Counted from the stretch's first letter, positions 17,496 through 28,485 are shown. The stretch is DNA of 64,000 nt from Verrucomicrobiota bacterium (GCA_014382705.1 JACNJE010000090.1:17428-81427), one strand, 5' to 3'. A program made the numbers and translations. The notes: generated from the letters alone by a model not told the origin.

Positions 17496-19934
17496 TCAGG
17501 GCAGGAACAGGAACTCGTTGGCGTTGAACAGGGCGCGGCAGAAGGCTTCGAGCGACTGTTCGGCAACGAGCCGCCCGGCGTCGGCCAGTTCCCCGGGGGT
17601 CGGCTCGCGGCCAAGCGCGAGTTGGCAGGCCCGCGCCACCTGCGCGCGGGGGTCGTCCCCCGTCTCGTGCCGAAGGCGGTTGGCCAAGCGGCCGGCCTGC
17701 TGCAGCACGAACGGGCTGTTAAGCAGGCTCAACGACTGCAGCGGCGTGGTCGAGCGGCTGCGGCTGGGCACGGTCTGGTTGAAGTCGGGGCAGTCGAACA
17801 CGCCGAACGTCGCTTCCCGCTCCTGCCGCACTTTTGTCATGTACAGCATCCGCCGCCAGTCGGCCGGGCCGTAGTTTTTTTTCGGGTGATAGTGGCGGAC
17901 GTTTTCCGCCTCGACTTCGAACCCGCTGAAGCCTGGGCCGCCCATTCGCGCATCCAGCGTGCCGGCGACTCGTAGGATGTTGTCGCGAATGGCCTCCGCC
18001 TCCAGCCGGCGCGGCGGGAAACGCCACAGCAACCGGCTGCCGCCATCGACGGCGAGCGCCTCGCGGCGCGGCTGGCTCGATTGCCGCCAGACGCGGGAGG
18101 TCAGGATCAGCCGGTGCATCCGCTTGAGCGACCAGCCGGAGGAGACCAGCTCCGCCGCCAGCCAATCGAGCAGTTCCGGGTGCGTGGGGCGCGACCCGTT
18201 CGCGCCGAGGTCGTTGAGCGTCGCAGCGAGGCCGGTGCCGAAGTGGTGCTTCCACAGCCGGTTGACAATCACCCGCGCCGTGAGCGGGTTGTCCGGTTCC
18301 GTGATCCATTCCGCCAACGCGATGCGCCGCTGCTGCTCGGGCGCGCTTGCCGGGAGGCCAAGCGCGCCGCCGAGCGCGCCGATGCTGTTCGGCCTGACGG
18401 CGTCCCGCTTGGCCAACGGGTCTCCGCGATACAGCACGTGGGTCGCCTCCGGCTGGCGAAAGGTGCCGGCGTAAACCGTGCGCCGCATCTCGGCATGGAT
18501 TTTGCCCAGGCGCTGTTCGTCCCCGGTCAAGCGCTTGGCCAAGGCCGCGGCCTGTTCCGCTTCCTCGCCCTTCAAACGGGTCAACAGGTACTCGAGCTTG
18601 GTTTGAGTCGTGTCGCCGGTCGGCGGCCGGTCGGCGGAGTCGGCAACGGGCCGCCATTGGCCAAGCTCCATCGCGACTTCAAATGTATACTCGACGGCCA
18701 GCCGGTCGCTGTAGCGGCCCTCGCGGTCACGCGCCCATTTGATGCGGGAGATGAGCGCCGGCTTGGCCAACTCGATCTGCACCCACGCATCGGTGCTGCT
18801 ATTTGCGATCCAGCTTCGCGGGTTGCCGTAACGGCCGTCGTGGACGAAGGCAAGTTGGTGGATCGGGTTGCCGCCATCGAGGTAGACGCCGGAGGCGGTG
18901 GCCGTGGCCCCGGCGCTGGCCAGCGCGACATTTTTGCCTTCGGAAAAAATCTCGAGTTCATCCACGCACGGCTCGGACTGGTTGGCCCGCGCGATGTTGA
19001 AGCGGATGAACCGCGCCCGCACTGGCTCGAACGTCTCCTCGTTGCCCCGCGCGTTCACCGGCGGCTTGAAACGGGGCACGAGCGCCTCGAGTCGCGTCAG
19101 TTTCTTTTTTGCGGCGTCGATCCGCCCGGCGAGCCTGGCCTGTTCCTGTGCCCGTGCGGGATCGGTAGTTTGTCGAACGGCGCGCTCCGCATGGTTCACC
19201 CCGGCGAAGACCGCCTGCAGTGAGTAGTAGTCGCGCATGGTCACCGGGTCGAATTTGTGGTCGTGGCAGCGCGCGCAACCCAGCGTCAGTCCGAGGAACG
19301 CCGTGCCGGTGGTGTTGATCATGCCGTCGAGTTCGTTCTGCCGCTGCATCAGCGTGAGGTTGATGTCCTGGCTCTTGACGAGGTCGTACGGCCCCGCGAC
19401 GAGGAAGCCGGTGCCTGTACCGTCGCCAACGGCGTCCCCGGCCAGTTGCGCCCGCACGAACCGGTCGTACGGCAGGTCTTGGTTGAAGGCGTCCACCACC
19501 CAGTCGCGGTACGGCCAGGCGTTGGGCCGCTCTCGGTTGGTTTCGTAGCCGTGCGTCTCGCCGTAGCGAATGACATCGAGCCAATGCTGCGCCCAACGTT
19601 CTCCGAGCCGGGGATCGTCCAGCATGCGGTCGACCAGCCGCCCCCATGCGTCCGGCCGGGAATCGTTCACGAACGCCGCCACCTCTGCGGGCGACGGCAG
19701 CATCCCCAGCATGACGAGATGGAGGCGGCGGATGAGCACCGGCCGCTTGGCCAAACGGGACGGGGCGAGGTTCGCCTCGGTGAGCTTGGCGAACACGAAC
19801 GAATCGACGGCGTTGGCCGGTCGCTGCGCTTGGCCAAGCGCCGGGAGCGCGGGCCGCTGCACCGGCTTGAGCGACCAATGCCCTGCCCATGCCGCAAGCG
19901 GGAAAACCAACACCCATGTTAACCAGCGTCTCAT
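17496..19934 (-). CDS. DUF1549/DUF1553 domain protein with internal discoidin-like region
   Basis: 812 aa; GETHGYETNRERPNAWPYRDWVVDAFNQDLPYDRFVRAQLAGD; CARCHDHKFDPVTMRDYY; NRLWKHHFGTGLAATLNDLGANGSRPTHPELLDWLA. Confidence 0.93.
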   Translation of the reverse strand: MRRWLTWVLVFPLAAWAGHWSLKPVQRPALPALGQAQRPANAVDSFVFAKLTEANLAPSRLAKRPVLIRRLHLVMLGMLPSPAEVAAFVNDSRPDAWGRLVDRMLDDPRLGERWAQHWLDVIRYGETHGYETNRERPNAWPYRDWVVDAFNQDLPYDRFVRAQLAGDAVGDGTGTGFLVAGPYDLVKSQDINLTLMQRQNELDGMINTTGTAFLGLTLGCARCHDHKFDPVTMRDYYSLQAVFAGVNHAERAVRQTTDPARAQEQARLAGRIDAAKKKLTRLEALVPRFKPPVNARGNEETFEPVRARFIRFNIARANQSEPCVDELEIFSEGKNVALASAGATATASGVYLDGGNPIHQLAFVHDGRYGNPRSWIANSSTDAWVQIELAKPALISRIKWARDREGRYSDRLAVEYTFEVAMELGQWRPVADSADRPPTGDTTQTKLEYLLTRLKGEEAEQAAALAKRLTGDEQRLGKIHAEMRRTVYAGTFRQPEATHVLYRGDPLAKRDAVRPNSIGALGGALGLPASAPEQQRRIALAEWITEPDNPLTARVIVNRLWKHHFGTGLAATLNDLGANGSRPTHPELLDWLAAELVSSGWSLKRMHRLILTSRVWRQSSQPRREALAVDGGSRLLWRFPPRRLEAEAIRDNILRVAGTLDARMGGPGFSGFEVEAENVRHYHPKKNYGPADWRRMLYMTKVRQEREATFGVFDCPDFNQTVPSRSRSTTPLQSLSLLNSPFVLQQAGRLANRLRHETGDDPRAQVARACQLALGREPTPGELADAGRLVAEQSLEAFCRALFNANEFLFLP

Positions 19935-19943
19935 CGCAAAAAA

Positions 19944-21458
19944 CTATGCCAGCACACCATGGATGACTTCGCCCTCCACGTCGGTCAAGCGGCGCTCGAG
20001 TCCGTCGTGGTAGAAGGTCAGCCGTTCATGTTCCAGCCCGAGCAGGTGCAGGATCGTGGCGTGAAAATCATGCACTGTGACGACGTCCTCTGCCGCTTTG
20101 TAGCTGAACGCGTCCGTCGCGCCGTGGGTATGGCCACGCTTCACCCCGGCTCCGGCCAGCCATGCGGTGAAGCCGTCCGGGTTGTGGTCGCGCCCGCTCG
20201 CCCCGGCCTGGAAGGTCGGCATCCGGCCGAACTCGGTGCACCAAACGACGAGGGTCTGCTCCAGCAGGCCGCGCTGTTTCATGTCAGTCAACAGGGCGGC
20301 GACCGGCTGGTCGAGCACCGGGCCGTGCTTGGCGTACTGCTCCGCGAGCGCCTTGTGGCCGTCCCAGTTGCTGACGCCCTCGCCGCCGGTCTGGTAGGCG
20401 CCGTTGAACAGTTGCACGAACCGCACGCCCTGCTCGACGAGCCGCCGCGCGAGGATGCAGTTCCGGGCGAAGGCGACCTTGAGCGGGTTGCGCGAATCGT
20501 CCGCGCCGTATGACCGCAGCACGTGCGCCGGCTCGGCGGAAAGGTCGCTGACCTCCGGCACGCTCAACTGCATGCGCGCCGCCAACTCGTGGCTGGCGAT
20601 GCGTGCCGCCAGTTCCGACTCGCCGGGGTAACGCTCGAGGTGCCGCTGATTCATCCGCCGGAGAAAGGCGCGCGTCGCCATGTCGGTTTCGGCGGAGATG
20701 CTTTCCGGCCGGGCGAGGTTTTGGATCGGCTTGGCCGCGTTGAACGCCGTTCCTTGGAACGCCGCCGGCAGAAAACCGGCACCCCAGCAGTTGACGCTCG
20801 ACTGCGGCGTGCCGCGCGGGTCGGGGATGGCGACGTACGCCGGCAGGTTGTCGTTCTCGCTGCCAAGCGCGTAACTTGTCCACGCGCCCATGCTCGGGAA
20901 GCCTTCCAGCGTGTTGCCGGTGCACATGAAATTTTCGCCCGGGCCGTGCGTGTTCGTCCGGCCGGTGAGCGAGTGGATGAAGCACAGCTCGTCCGCCATC
21001 TGCCCGATTTGCGGCACGAGATCGGAGATGAATTTGCCGCTTTGGCCGTACGGCTGGAACGCCCATGGGCTGCGGTTCAGGCTGCCTTGTTTGCCTTGGA
21101 AGGTGACGAGACCGTCGGCCCCCGGCAGCGCTTGGCCATGGCGCGCGATGAGTTCCGGCTTGTGGTCGAAGGTGTCAATCTGGCTGCACGCCCCGGAGCA
21201 GAAAATCACCAGCACCTGCCGCGCCTTGGGCGGTTGATGCGCATGCCGTGCGGCGTACGGCTTGGCCGGTGCGATGTCCGGCCGGATCGGCGGCTTGGCC
21301 GCCCGGGCGCCGAGCAGTTGGCCAAGCGCAATCCCGCCCAGCCCCATGCCGGAGTTCACCAAAAACTGGCGCCGGCCAAGCAGCGGATTGGATGCCTCAA
21401 GTTTCAATGTTTCCGGCGGAAATTTACACGATTCGCGCCGCTTGGCCAGCTTGGCCAA
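19944..21458 (-). CDS. DUF1501 domain protein
   Basis: 504 aa; [79 protein letters not shown]. Confidence 0.94.
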   Translation of the reverse strand: MAKLAKRRESCKFPPETLKLEASNPLLGRRQFLVNSGMGLGGIALGQLLGARAAKPPIRPDIAPAKPYAARHAHQPPKARQVLVIFCSGACSQIDTFDHKPELIARHGQALPGADGLVTFQGKQGSLNRSPWAFQPYGQSGKFISDLVPQIGQMADELCFIHSLTGRTNTHGPGENFMCTGNTLEGFPSMGAWTSYALGSENDNLPAYVAIPDPRGTPQSSVNCWGAGFLPAAFQGTAFNAAKPIQNLARPESISAETDMATRAFLRRMNQRHLERYPGESELAARIASHELAARMQLSVPEVSDLSAEPAHVLRSYGADDSRNPLKVAFARNCILARRLVEQGVRFVQLFNGAYQTGGEGVSNWDGHKALAEQYAKHGPVLDQPVAALLTDMKQRGLLEQTLVVWCTEFGRMPTFQAGASGRDHNPDGFTAWLAGAGVKRGHTHGATDAFSYKAAEDVVTVHDFHATILHLLGLEHERLTFYHDGLERRLTDVEGEVIHGVLA

Positions 21459-21505
21459 GCGCGATTGCGCTTCGGGGCGATTTCTGACATCGTTCCGCCC
21501 ACAAA

Positions 21506-23206
21506 ATGCGTTTCACTCTTCAATCCTCGGTTGGCCGCCGTTTGGCTTCGTGGCTCCTTTTGTCAATCATTTGCCTCGCCGGCGTGGCCGCATCGGCGCA
21601 GGAGACCTTGCCGCTCCTGCCGAAGTGGACCCGTTTCCAGGGCGAGTTGGTCAGCCTCAAGGCGTACGACAACCCGATACAGGAGGTGCAACTCAAGGCC
21701 GTGTTCACCTCGCCCGCCGGTGAGGAACATGAGGTCGACGGTTTCTGGGATGGTGGCAATGACTGGAAGGTTCGCTTCCTCCCCGATCTCGCCGGCAAGT
21801 GGACATTTCAAATCACCTGTTCCGACGAGGAAAACCGCGGACTGCACAACCTCTCCGGCGCGTTCCGCTGCACCGCACCGCTGGGCCGCAACGCCCTCAC
21901 CCGGAGTGGGCCGGTTCGCGTGTCGCGCGACCGCACGCACTTTGTGCACGAGGACGGCACGCCGTTTTTCTGGATGGCCGACACCGCGTGGAACGGCCCG
22001 CTCAAGTCAAACGAGTTCGACTGGAAACATTATTTGACCGAGCGCAAGCGGCAAGGTTTCACCGCTGTTCAGTGGGTCGCCACGAGCTGGCGCGGCGCGC
22101 CGGACGGCGACGCCGACGGCAACAAGGCGTTCCAGGGCAAAGAAAAAATCAGCATCAACCCGGGCTTTTTCCAGCGGCTCGACCGCCGCATAGACGCGAT
22201 TAACGACGCCGGTCTGCTCAGCGTGCCGGTGTTGCTGTGGGCGATTCGCGGCGACGAAAACCCGGTGAACACCTTGCCCGACGACCAGGCGATCCTGTTG
22301 GCCCGCTACATGATCGCGCGCTGGGGTGCAACGTACGGTGCCTGGTTTCTCGGCGGAGACGGCGACTACTCCGGCACACACGCCGCCCGCTGGCGCACGC
22401 TTGGCCAGGCGGTGTTCGGCGGCAAGCAGCACTTCCCCGTCTTCATGCACCCGAAGGGAAAGAGCTGGGTCTTCGATGAGTTCCGCGACGAAAAATGGAT
22501 GACCGCGCTGGGCTACCAGAGCGGCCACGACATCAACGACGCAACCAACAACTGGATCCACCATGGCCCGGCCTCGCGCGACTGGGCCAAGCTCCCGCAC
22601 CGGCCGGTGGTCAACATCGAGCCGGCTTACGAGGGCATTCCCAGCTACAGCAAAAAGCAGCCGATCACCGCGCACGAGGTTCGACGCGCCCTGTACTGGA
22701 GCCTGCTCAACGCGCCGACCGCCGGCGTGAGTTACGGCGCAGCCGGCGTCTGGGGCTGGGACGACGGCGACGCGCCGACCCCCGGCCATCCCAACGCCGG
22801 CACACCGCCCGCCTGGCGCGATGCGCTGCACTTCGAGGCCGGCGAACAGGTTGCGCACCTGTCGGCCCTGTTCCAGTCGATTCCCTTTCAGTCCCTCCGA
22901 CCGGACAGCGGCGTGCTGGCCGAGCAACCCGGCGACGAGGCCCTCCCCGAGTACGCCGCCGCCGCCAGTTCCGGCGACGGGCGCTTGGTGGTCGTTTACA
23001 CGCCGGTCGAGAAGCGTCTCAAAATCAACGTGGCCCGGCTGCCCACGCCGTTGATCGCCGCGTGGGTCAATCCGCGCACCGGCGAGCGCTCCACCGTGTT
23101 GGCGGTGCTGCGCGGCACGGCGCTCGAGTGCCCGGCCCCCGGCCCCGGCGACTGGCTGCTGCTGCTCCGCTCCAAGCCGGCCGAGCCGGAACTCACTGAA
23201 AACTGA
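21506..23206 (+). CDS. DUF5060/DUF4038 glycoside hydrolase-like secreted protein
   Basis: 566 aa, signal peptide; [56 protein letters not shown] and C-terminal putative collagen-binding region. Confidence 0.9.
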   Translation: MRFTLQSSVGRRLASWLLLSIICLAGVAASAQETLPLLPKWTRFQGELVSLKAYDNPIQEVQLKAVFTSPAGEEHEVDGFWDGGNDWKVRFLPDLAGKWTFQITCSDEENRGLHNLSGAFRCTAPLGRNALTRSGPVRVSRDRTHFVHEDGTPFFWMADTAWNGPLKSNEFDWKHYLTERKRQGFTAVQWVATSWRGAPDGDADGNKAFQGKEKISINPGFFQRLDRRIDAINDAGLLSVPVLLWAIRGDENPVNTLPDDQAILLARYMIARWGATYGAWFLGGDGDYSGTHAARWRTLGQAVFGGKQHFPVFMHPKGKSWVFDEFRDEKWMTALGYQSGHDINDATNNWIHHGPASRDWAKLPHRPVVNIEPAYEGIPSYSKKQPITAHEVRRALYWSLLNAPTAGVSYGAAGVWGWDDGDAPTPGHPNAGTPPAWRDALHFEAGEQVAHLSALFQSIPFQSLRPDSGVLAEQPGDEALPEYAAAASSGDGRLVVVYTPVEKRLKINVARLPTPLIAAWVNPRTGERSTVLAVLRGTALECPAPGPGDWLLLLRSKPAEPELTEN

Positions 23207-23209
23207 TTC

Positions 23210-24565
23210 ATGCATCCGCTCGCCGAGAGAGTGGGCGACATCATCCGGGTGCAAACCCTCTTCCCGGGCGGCGGCGGCATCGTCGTGGCCGTGTCCGGTG
23301 GCATCGACTCGATGGCGTTGCTGCACCTGCTTTCCACCCCCGCGCTTGGCCTGCGGGATCGCCTGGTTGCCGCCCACTTCGATCACCGACTCCGCGGCGC
23401 GGAGAGCGACGCCGACGCGGCGTTTGTCGCGCAGGCAGCCGGGCGGCTTGGGTTGCCATTTGAGTCCGATCGTGGCGACACGCGGCAACTCGCCGTCGAG
23501 ACCGGCGACGGCGTCGAGGCGGCCGCCCGCCAACTGCGCCACGGTTTTTTCGCCCGCTTGGCCAAGCGCCTGGGAGCCGTGGTCGCCCTGGCGCACCATG
23601 CCGATGATCAAATTGAGACGTTTTTCCTGCGGCTGCTGCGCGGTGCGGGCAACCGCGGCTTGGCCGGCATGCGGCCGGTCGCGCCATCGCCAGCTGATCC
23701 CGGCGTGACGCTGGTTCGCCCGTTGCTCGGCATCCGGCGCGATGAAATTGTCGAGTACGCAACGCGGGAGGGGATCGGGTTCCGCGAGGATGCGACGAAT
23801 GCCGGCACGCGCTTTCTCCGCAATCGCATTCGGCACGAACTGCTGCCGCAACTTGCCGGGAAGTTCGGCGCGTCGGTGAGCCGCCAAGTTCTCAAGGCGA
23901 TGCAGCTTGCCGGTGACGCGGCCGACTGCATTGACGGCCTTGCCGCCGAGTGGACGGGTGTACCGCCATTCAACCAGCTGTCAATCGCCGTGCAGCGGCA
24001 GGTTGTGCAGCGCCAACTGTTCGCGCTTGGCGACGAGCCGTCGTTTGACTTGGTGGAGTCGTTGCGGCTCGAGGTCGGCCGCGTCATCGAAGTGGCCCCC
24101 GGCCGGCGGCTGCGACGCAACGCCGATGGCCAAGTGGAGGCCACCGCCTCCACCGTCGAGCCGGAATTCTCGCTGGCCAAGCACGAAGTCAGCCTCGCTG
24201 GCCAAGCGGGCGAAGCCGAATTTGGCGGCCTGAAAATCGGCTGGGAACGCGTGGCCGGCGGCTTGGCCAAATGGCGGGAGGTTGGCCAGGCGGAGAATCG
24301 TGAAGTCTTTGATGCCGAGTCGCTTGGCCAAGCGATCACCCTGCGGCACTGGCGGCCCGGTGACCGCTACCAACCGATTGGCCATGCCGGCACCGCCAAG
24401 CTGCAGGATCTGTTCGTGAACCAAAAAATCCCCAAGGCCGAGCGCCGCCAACTGGTCGTCGCCGAAGCCGCCGATGGACGGTTGTTCTGGGTTCAAAAAC
24501 TCCGCATCGCCGATGGAGGCAAGGTCACCGACTCGACCCGCGAACTGATTCTGCTCCGTTGGTAA
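23210..24565 (+). CDS. tilS: tRNA(Ile)-lysidine synthase TilS
   Basis: VVAVSGGIDSMALLHLLS PP-loop, ALAHHADDQIETFFLRLLRGAG, C-terminal substrate-binding domain. Confidence 0.96.
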   Translation: MHPLAERVGDIIRVQTLFPGGGGIVVAVSGGIDSMALLHLLSTPALGLRDRLVAAHFDHRLRGAESDADAAFVAQAAGRLGLPFESDRGDTRQLAVETGDGVEAAARQLRHGFFARLAKRLGAVVALAHHADDQIETFFLRLLRGAGNRGLAGMRPVAPSPADPGVTLVRPLLGIRRDEIVEYATREGIGFREDATNAGTRFLRNRIRHELLPQLAGKFGASVSRQVLKAMQLAGDAADCIDGLAAEWTGVPPFNQLSIAVQRQVVQRQLFALGDEPSFDLVESLRLEVGRVIEVAPGRRLRRNADGQVEATASTVEPEFSLAKHEVSLAGQAGEAEFGGLKIGWERVAGGLAKWREVGQAENREVFDAESLGQAITLRHWRPGDRYQPIGHAGTAKLQDLFVNQKIPKAERRQLVVAEAADGRLFWVQKLRIADGGKVTDSTRELILLRW

Positions 24566-25736
24566 GGATGGCGGCGTCCCAGTCTTTCCAGACCGGCTCG
24601 TAGCCGAGGCGGGTGAGGGTCGAGGCGACGGCGCTGGGCTCGCGTTCGTCGGCGATGTCAAACTGGCCGGTGGCGGCCCACTCGCTGGAATCTTCCGCCA
24701 ACTCTTGGATTCGCCCGCGCTGGGTGTAGTGGAGGTTGTCCCGCCCGGCGCCGGTGTAGCCGCCCGGCTCGGTGTGACTCCCGGCGCTCATCATCGTGAC
24801 CCCCAGCGGAATCAGCCGGTCGCGCAGACGGGCCGGTTCGCGGGTGGAGAGGACGATGCCGGCGTCCGGCAAAAACAGCCGAAGCGCGCAGATGGCCTGG
24901 ACGAGGGCGCGGTCGTCGAATTCGGTCAACGGCTCGAACTCGCCGGCGCACGGGCGGAGCCGCGGCAGCGACAGGGTAAGTTGCGCCTTCCAGCAGTGCC
25001 GCAGCAGGTATTGCGCGTGGGCGGCGAGGCAGAGGGTCTCGCGCCGCCAGTCGCCCAGCCCGTACAGCGCCCCGATCCCGAGCCGCCGGAAGCCGGCTGC
25101 GTGGGCGCGCTCCGGCGTCTCGAGCCGCCAGTCGAAGTTGCGCTTGGGGCCGGAGGTGTGCATCTCCGCATAGATGTCACGGTCGTAAGTTTCCTGATAA
25201 ACGACGAGTCCCTCCGCGCCGGCTTGGGCGAGGGGCCGGTATTCGTCGGTTTCCATCGGGCCAACCTCAAGTGAGATCGATGGCACGGCGTCGCGCAGTG
25301 CCTTGACGCAGTCGGCGAGGTAGCCGCTGGAGACGAACTTGGGATGCTCGCCGGCGACGAGCAGGATGTTGCGAAAACCGTGCCCGGCGAGCGCCCTGGC
25401 CTCGCGCACGACCTCGTCGACCGAGAGGGTCACGCGCAGGATCGGGTTGTCGCGCGAGAAGCCGCAGTATTGGCAGTTGTTGATGCACTCATTGGAGAGG
25501 TAAAGCGGCGCGAAGAGCCGGATGACCCTGCCGAATCGCTGCTGGGTCAGCTGGTGGGCGCGCCTGGCCAACGGCTCAAGTTGGCCGGCGGCGGCGGGGG
25601 AGAGCAGGGCGGCGAGGTCGGCCAGCCCGAGGTCGCGCTTGGCCAAGGCGTCCGACGCCTCGGCAGCGGAGGCATCGCGGGCTTGGCCCCAAAGTGCATC
25701 GATGGGCAACCGGTCAAATTGGCCGACAAAACTCAC
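24525..25736 (-). CDS. thiH: 2-iminoacetate synthase ThiH (radical SAM)
   Basis: LYLSNECINNCQYCGFSRDNPILRVTLSVDEVVREARAL; GALYGLGDWRRE; LSLPRLRPCAGEF. Confidence 0.93.
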   Translation of the reverse strand: MSFVGQFDRLPIDALWGQARDASAAEASDALAKRDLGLADLAALLSPAAAGQLEPLARRAHQLTQQRFGRVIRLFAPLYLSNECINNCQYCGFSRDNPILRVTLSVDEVVREARALAGHGFRNILLVAGEHPKFVSSGYLADCVKALRDAVPSISLEVGPMETDEYRPLAQAGAEGLVVYQETYDRDIYAEMHTSGPKRNFDWRLETPERAHAAGFRRLGIGALYGLGDWRRETLCLAAHAQYLLRHCWKAQLTLSLPRLRPCAGEFEPLTEFDDRALVQAICALRLFLPDAGIVLSTREPARLRDRLIPLGVTMMSAGSHTEPGGYTGAGRDNLHYTQRGRIQELAEDSSEWAATGQFDIADEREPSAVASTLTRLGYEPVWKDWDAAILTNGAESVRGSSR

Positions 25737-25837
25737 AGAGCCACGTTACCGGAGCGCCCGCGCTTGGCCAAGCGTGGTTGTCATTTGGCGTCGGGATGAA
25801 TACGGTTTCCGCGTTGCTCGTGATGGAGGAGCGCCGG

Positions 25838-26017
25838 ATGTTTGGATTGAGGAAAAAAAAGCCGAAGGACGGGGATGAGGAGCATCGCTATTATCTGCTC
25901 CCCGGCATGGGGCGCTCCAACCGGCGATATCGGAATAAAATCCAACTGTGGAGCATTATCGCCGGGATTGTCGGCTCCGCGTTGATCGGCACCGCCCTCT
26001 GGCTGCTCAATCGCTGA
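25838..26017 (+). CDS. Small single-TM protein, hypothetical
   Basis: GGAGGA ribosome-binding site 7 nt before ATG; 59 aa with basic N-terminus and a C-terminal TM segment IIAGIVGSALIGTALWLL. Confidence 0.55.
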   Translation: MFGLRKKKPKDGDEEHRYYLLPGMGRSNRRYRNKIQLWSIIAGIVGSALIGTALWLLNR

Positions 26018-26084
26018 GCCGGGTTAAGCTTTCAACTCGGCCAATTCCTCAGCCGGGTTAAGCTTTCAACTCGGCCAATTCCTC
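26017..26084. repeat. Perfect 34-bp tandem duplication
   Basis: AGCCGGGTTAAGCTTTCAACTCGGCCAATTCCTC at 26017-26050 and 26051-26084. Confidence 0.97.
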
Positions 26085-27779
26085 TCGTAGCAGCTTGGCC
26101 ATGGGGGCGACGGTTTCGCGGCTGAAATCGAGCCGCGTGTTGCACCGCTCGAACAGTTCCGGCAACGGCCTTGAACCGCCCAGTGCGAGCGCGGCCTTGT
26201 AGTCGGCCAGCGCTTGGGCGTGATCCTGTTTGCTGTTGGCCCAGACCTGCAGCGCCCCGAGTTGGGCGATGCCGTACTCGATGTAGTAAAACGGGTGCAG
26301 GAAAATGTGCAGTTGACGATGCCACAGCTTGGCCCGGGCGCGCTCGTGGCCGCTCCAGTCGACACCGCCGCCGAAGCGCTCCATCAAGCCGTCCCACGCC
26401 GCGTCGCGCTCGGCGACCGAGTGGCCGGGGTTCAGGTAGAGCCAATGCTGGAAGGCATCGACCGTGGCGATCCACGGGAACACGAACAGGATGCCCTCGA
26501 GGTGGGTGATCCGCGCGCGGCGCACTTCCTCCGCGTCGTAAAACTCGCCGAGGTGTTCGCCGCCGAGCAGCTCCATCGCCATCGAGGCGACTTCGCAAAA
26601 CTCGATTGGCGCGTGGCGGTACGAGTGCAGCGGTTCCTCCTGGCAGGCCATGGTGTGAAAGGCGTGCCCGGCCTCGTGCAACAGCGTCTCGACATCGCGC
26701 TGCACGCCGATCGCGTTCATGAAAATGAACGGCAGCCGCGCCTCGGCCAATGAATCCTGATAGCCGCCGGGCGCCTTGCCCTTGCGGTTGGCCAGGTCGA
26801 GCAGGTCAAGTTCCTGCATGGTGCGAAACCAGCCGGCGAGGTCGCCGTCGAGCCGGTCGAAGATCGCCTGCGTGCGGCCGATCAACTGCGGCACCTCGTC
26901 GAACGGCTTGAGCGGCGGACGGCCGTGCGGGTCGGTTGCGGTGTCCCACGGCTTCACCGAATCGATGCCGAGTGCGGCCCGGCGCTCGTCATGCAACTCC
27001 TTGAGCAGCGGCACCATTTCCTGCTCGATGGCGTCGTGAAACGCGAGGCAGTCGTCCGGTGTGTAGTCGAACCGGCCTTTGCGCCGGTGCGCGTAGTCGC
27101 GGTAGTTCGGGAATCCGGCGTTGGCGCTCATCTGGTTGCGCCGCTTGGCCAAGTCGTCGAGTTGGGCGTCGATGGTTTCGGCCTCCTCGAGCCGCCGGTT
27201 GGCGGTCAGTTTCCACGCCTCCTGCCGCCGGGCGCGGTCGGTCTCCTCGAGGTAGCGGCCCATCTGCACGACGGTTTGTTCCTTGCCGTCGAACTGCACG
27301 GCGAGGCCGCCGATGAGTTTTTGGTACTGTTGGCCAAGCTTGGCCGTCTCGGTCTCGATCGGGACGTTCTCGGGCCGGAACAGCTCGACCTCGAGTGCGG
27401 CGTCGCGGGTGAACACCTCGTAGCGCTTGGCCTGGAGACCGTCTCGGTGCGGGTGCTCGGCGAGCGCCTTGGCCAAGCGGAAGCTGCGTTTTTTTTCTTC
27501 CGGATCAATTTTTTCGATGAAATCGAGGTGGGCCTGCTCGGCGGTTTTGTCGTCCGTTTGGCAGGTCATGGCGATGTAGCGCTTGGAGCTTTCCTCGGCG
27601 ATGGCGGCGGAGATTTCCTCCCAGTTGAGAATGGCCAGCTCGAGTTGGGCGGCATCGTCGGCGGCGTTGAGCTGCCGCTCGAGTTGGTCGAAGAGCGGCG
27701 CGAGCGCGGCCCAGTCGCCGGGGTTCAAGTCGGCCGGCACAAACGTGTGCGGTGTATGGAGAGCGATATTTTCAAACAT
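26058..27779 (-). CDS. M3 family oligoendopeptidase
   Basis: HEAGHAFHTMACQ zinc motif; start MFENIALHTPHTFVPADLNPGDW at 27779. Confidence 0.94.
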   Translation of the reverse strand: MFENIALHTPHTFVPADLNPGDWAALAPLFDQLERQLNAADDAAQLELAILNWEEISAAIAEESSKRYIAMTCQTDDKTAEQAHLDFIEKIDPEEKKRSFRLAKALAEHPHRDGLQAKRYEVFTRDAALEVELFRPENVPIETETAKLGQQYQKLIGGLAVQFDGKEQTVVQMGRYLEETDRARRQEAWKLTANRRLEEAETIDAQLDDLAKRRNQMSANAGFPNYRDYAHRRKGRFDYTPDDCLAFHDAIEQEMVPLLKELHDERRAALGIDSVKPWDTATDPHGRPPLKPFDEVPQLIGRTQAIFDRLDGDLAGWFRTMQELDLLDLANRKGKAPGGYQDSLAEARLPFIFMNAIGVQRDVETLLHEAGHAFHTMACQEEPLHSYRHAPIEFCEVASMAMELLGGEHLGEFYDAEEVRRARITHLEGILFVFPWIATVDAFQHWLYLNPGHSVAERDAAWDGLMERFGGGVDWSGHERARAKLWHRQLHIFLHPFYYIEYGIAQLGALQVWANSKQDHAQALADYKAALALGGSRPLPELFERCNTRLDFSRETVAPMAKLLREELAELKA

Positions 27780-28485
27780 GAGTTTTTTGAAGAGTCTGGT
27801 TTTTGAGGACGAACAGGAGGGTTCCCTGCCGGTCCGTGGAGACGCCGCAAAGGTGGACGTCATACTTTAGGCGGAGCTCCTCGGTAAAGTATTTGCGGGC
27901 GGCAATGGCGTGGTACTCGACGAAGATGTTGCGGATGGGCACGTCCGGCGCGCCGGTGAGCACCTCGTGGAGAATCTCCGGCTCAGCGGTCTCGGCGTCC
28001 ACCTTGAGCAGATCCACCGAGGTGAGTTGCAGTCGCCCGAGTTCGTTGCTGAGTTTTTTCGTGACGATTTCCTCGCCGCCGAGGTCGTCCGGCCATCCGT
28101 CGCCGGGCTGCAGGGTGGACGCCCCGGAATGCCCCCCCGGGGCGTGGTGCAGCCGGAAGGTGCCTTCCCGGTTCCAGATGCCGCATGGGTGGGTCTCGAT
28201 GCCGTCGATCGCGCCGACGTTGGCCGACAGCAACTCGTACGTGGGCGCGCTGGGCTCGTAGCAAATGACGCGCGCGCCGGGATAGTGGGACTTGAAATAG
28301 AGCGCCGCCGCGCCGCAGTTGCTGCCGATGTCGATGATCACCGGCGTGTCGCCGCTGAGGCGCGCCTTGGCCAAGGGAAAGTCCCGGCCCTCGAGCACGG
28401 AGAGGATCATTCCCCGCTCGGCTTGGGGATAGGCAAACGCGTGCTCGCGGTCGCCGAGCCGGATTTGATGGGTGTCGAGCGCCAT
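27772..28485 (-). CDS. FkbM family methyltransferase
   Basis: PVIIDIGSNCGAAALYFKSHYPGARVICYEPSAPTYELL; VDLLKVDAETAEPEIL. Confidence 0.9.
   Translation of the reverse strand: MALDTHQIRLGDREHAFAYPQAERGMILSVLEGRDFPLAKARLSGDTPVIIDIGSNCGAAALYFKSHYPGARVICYEPSAPTYELLSANVGAIDGIETHPCGIWNREGTFRLHHAPGGHSGASTLQPGDGWPDDLGGEEIVTKKLSNELGRLQLTSVDLLKVDAETAEPEILHEVLTGAPDVPIRNIFVEYHAIAARKYFTEELRLKYDVHLCGVSTDRQGTLLFVLKNQTLQKTHV

Noticed and set aside
17496-21458. DUF1501/DUF1553 pair as a novel system
   Set aside because: A very common paired gene set in Planctomycetes and Verrucomicrobia; ordinary for this lineage.
22007-23887. 626-aa minus-strand ORF antisense to DUF4038 and tilS
   Set aside because: No recognisable domain and fully antisense to convincing genes; its LGQA/AWPS-type peptides come from the palindrome.
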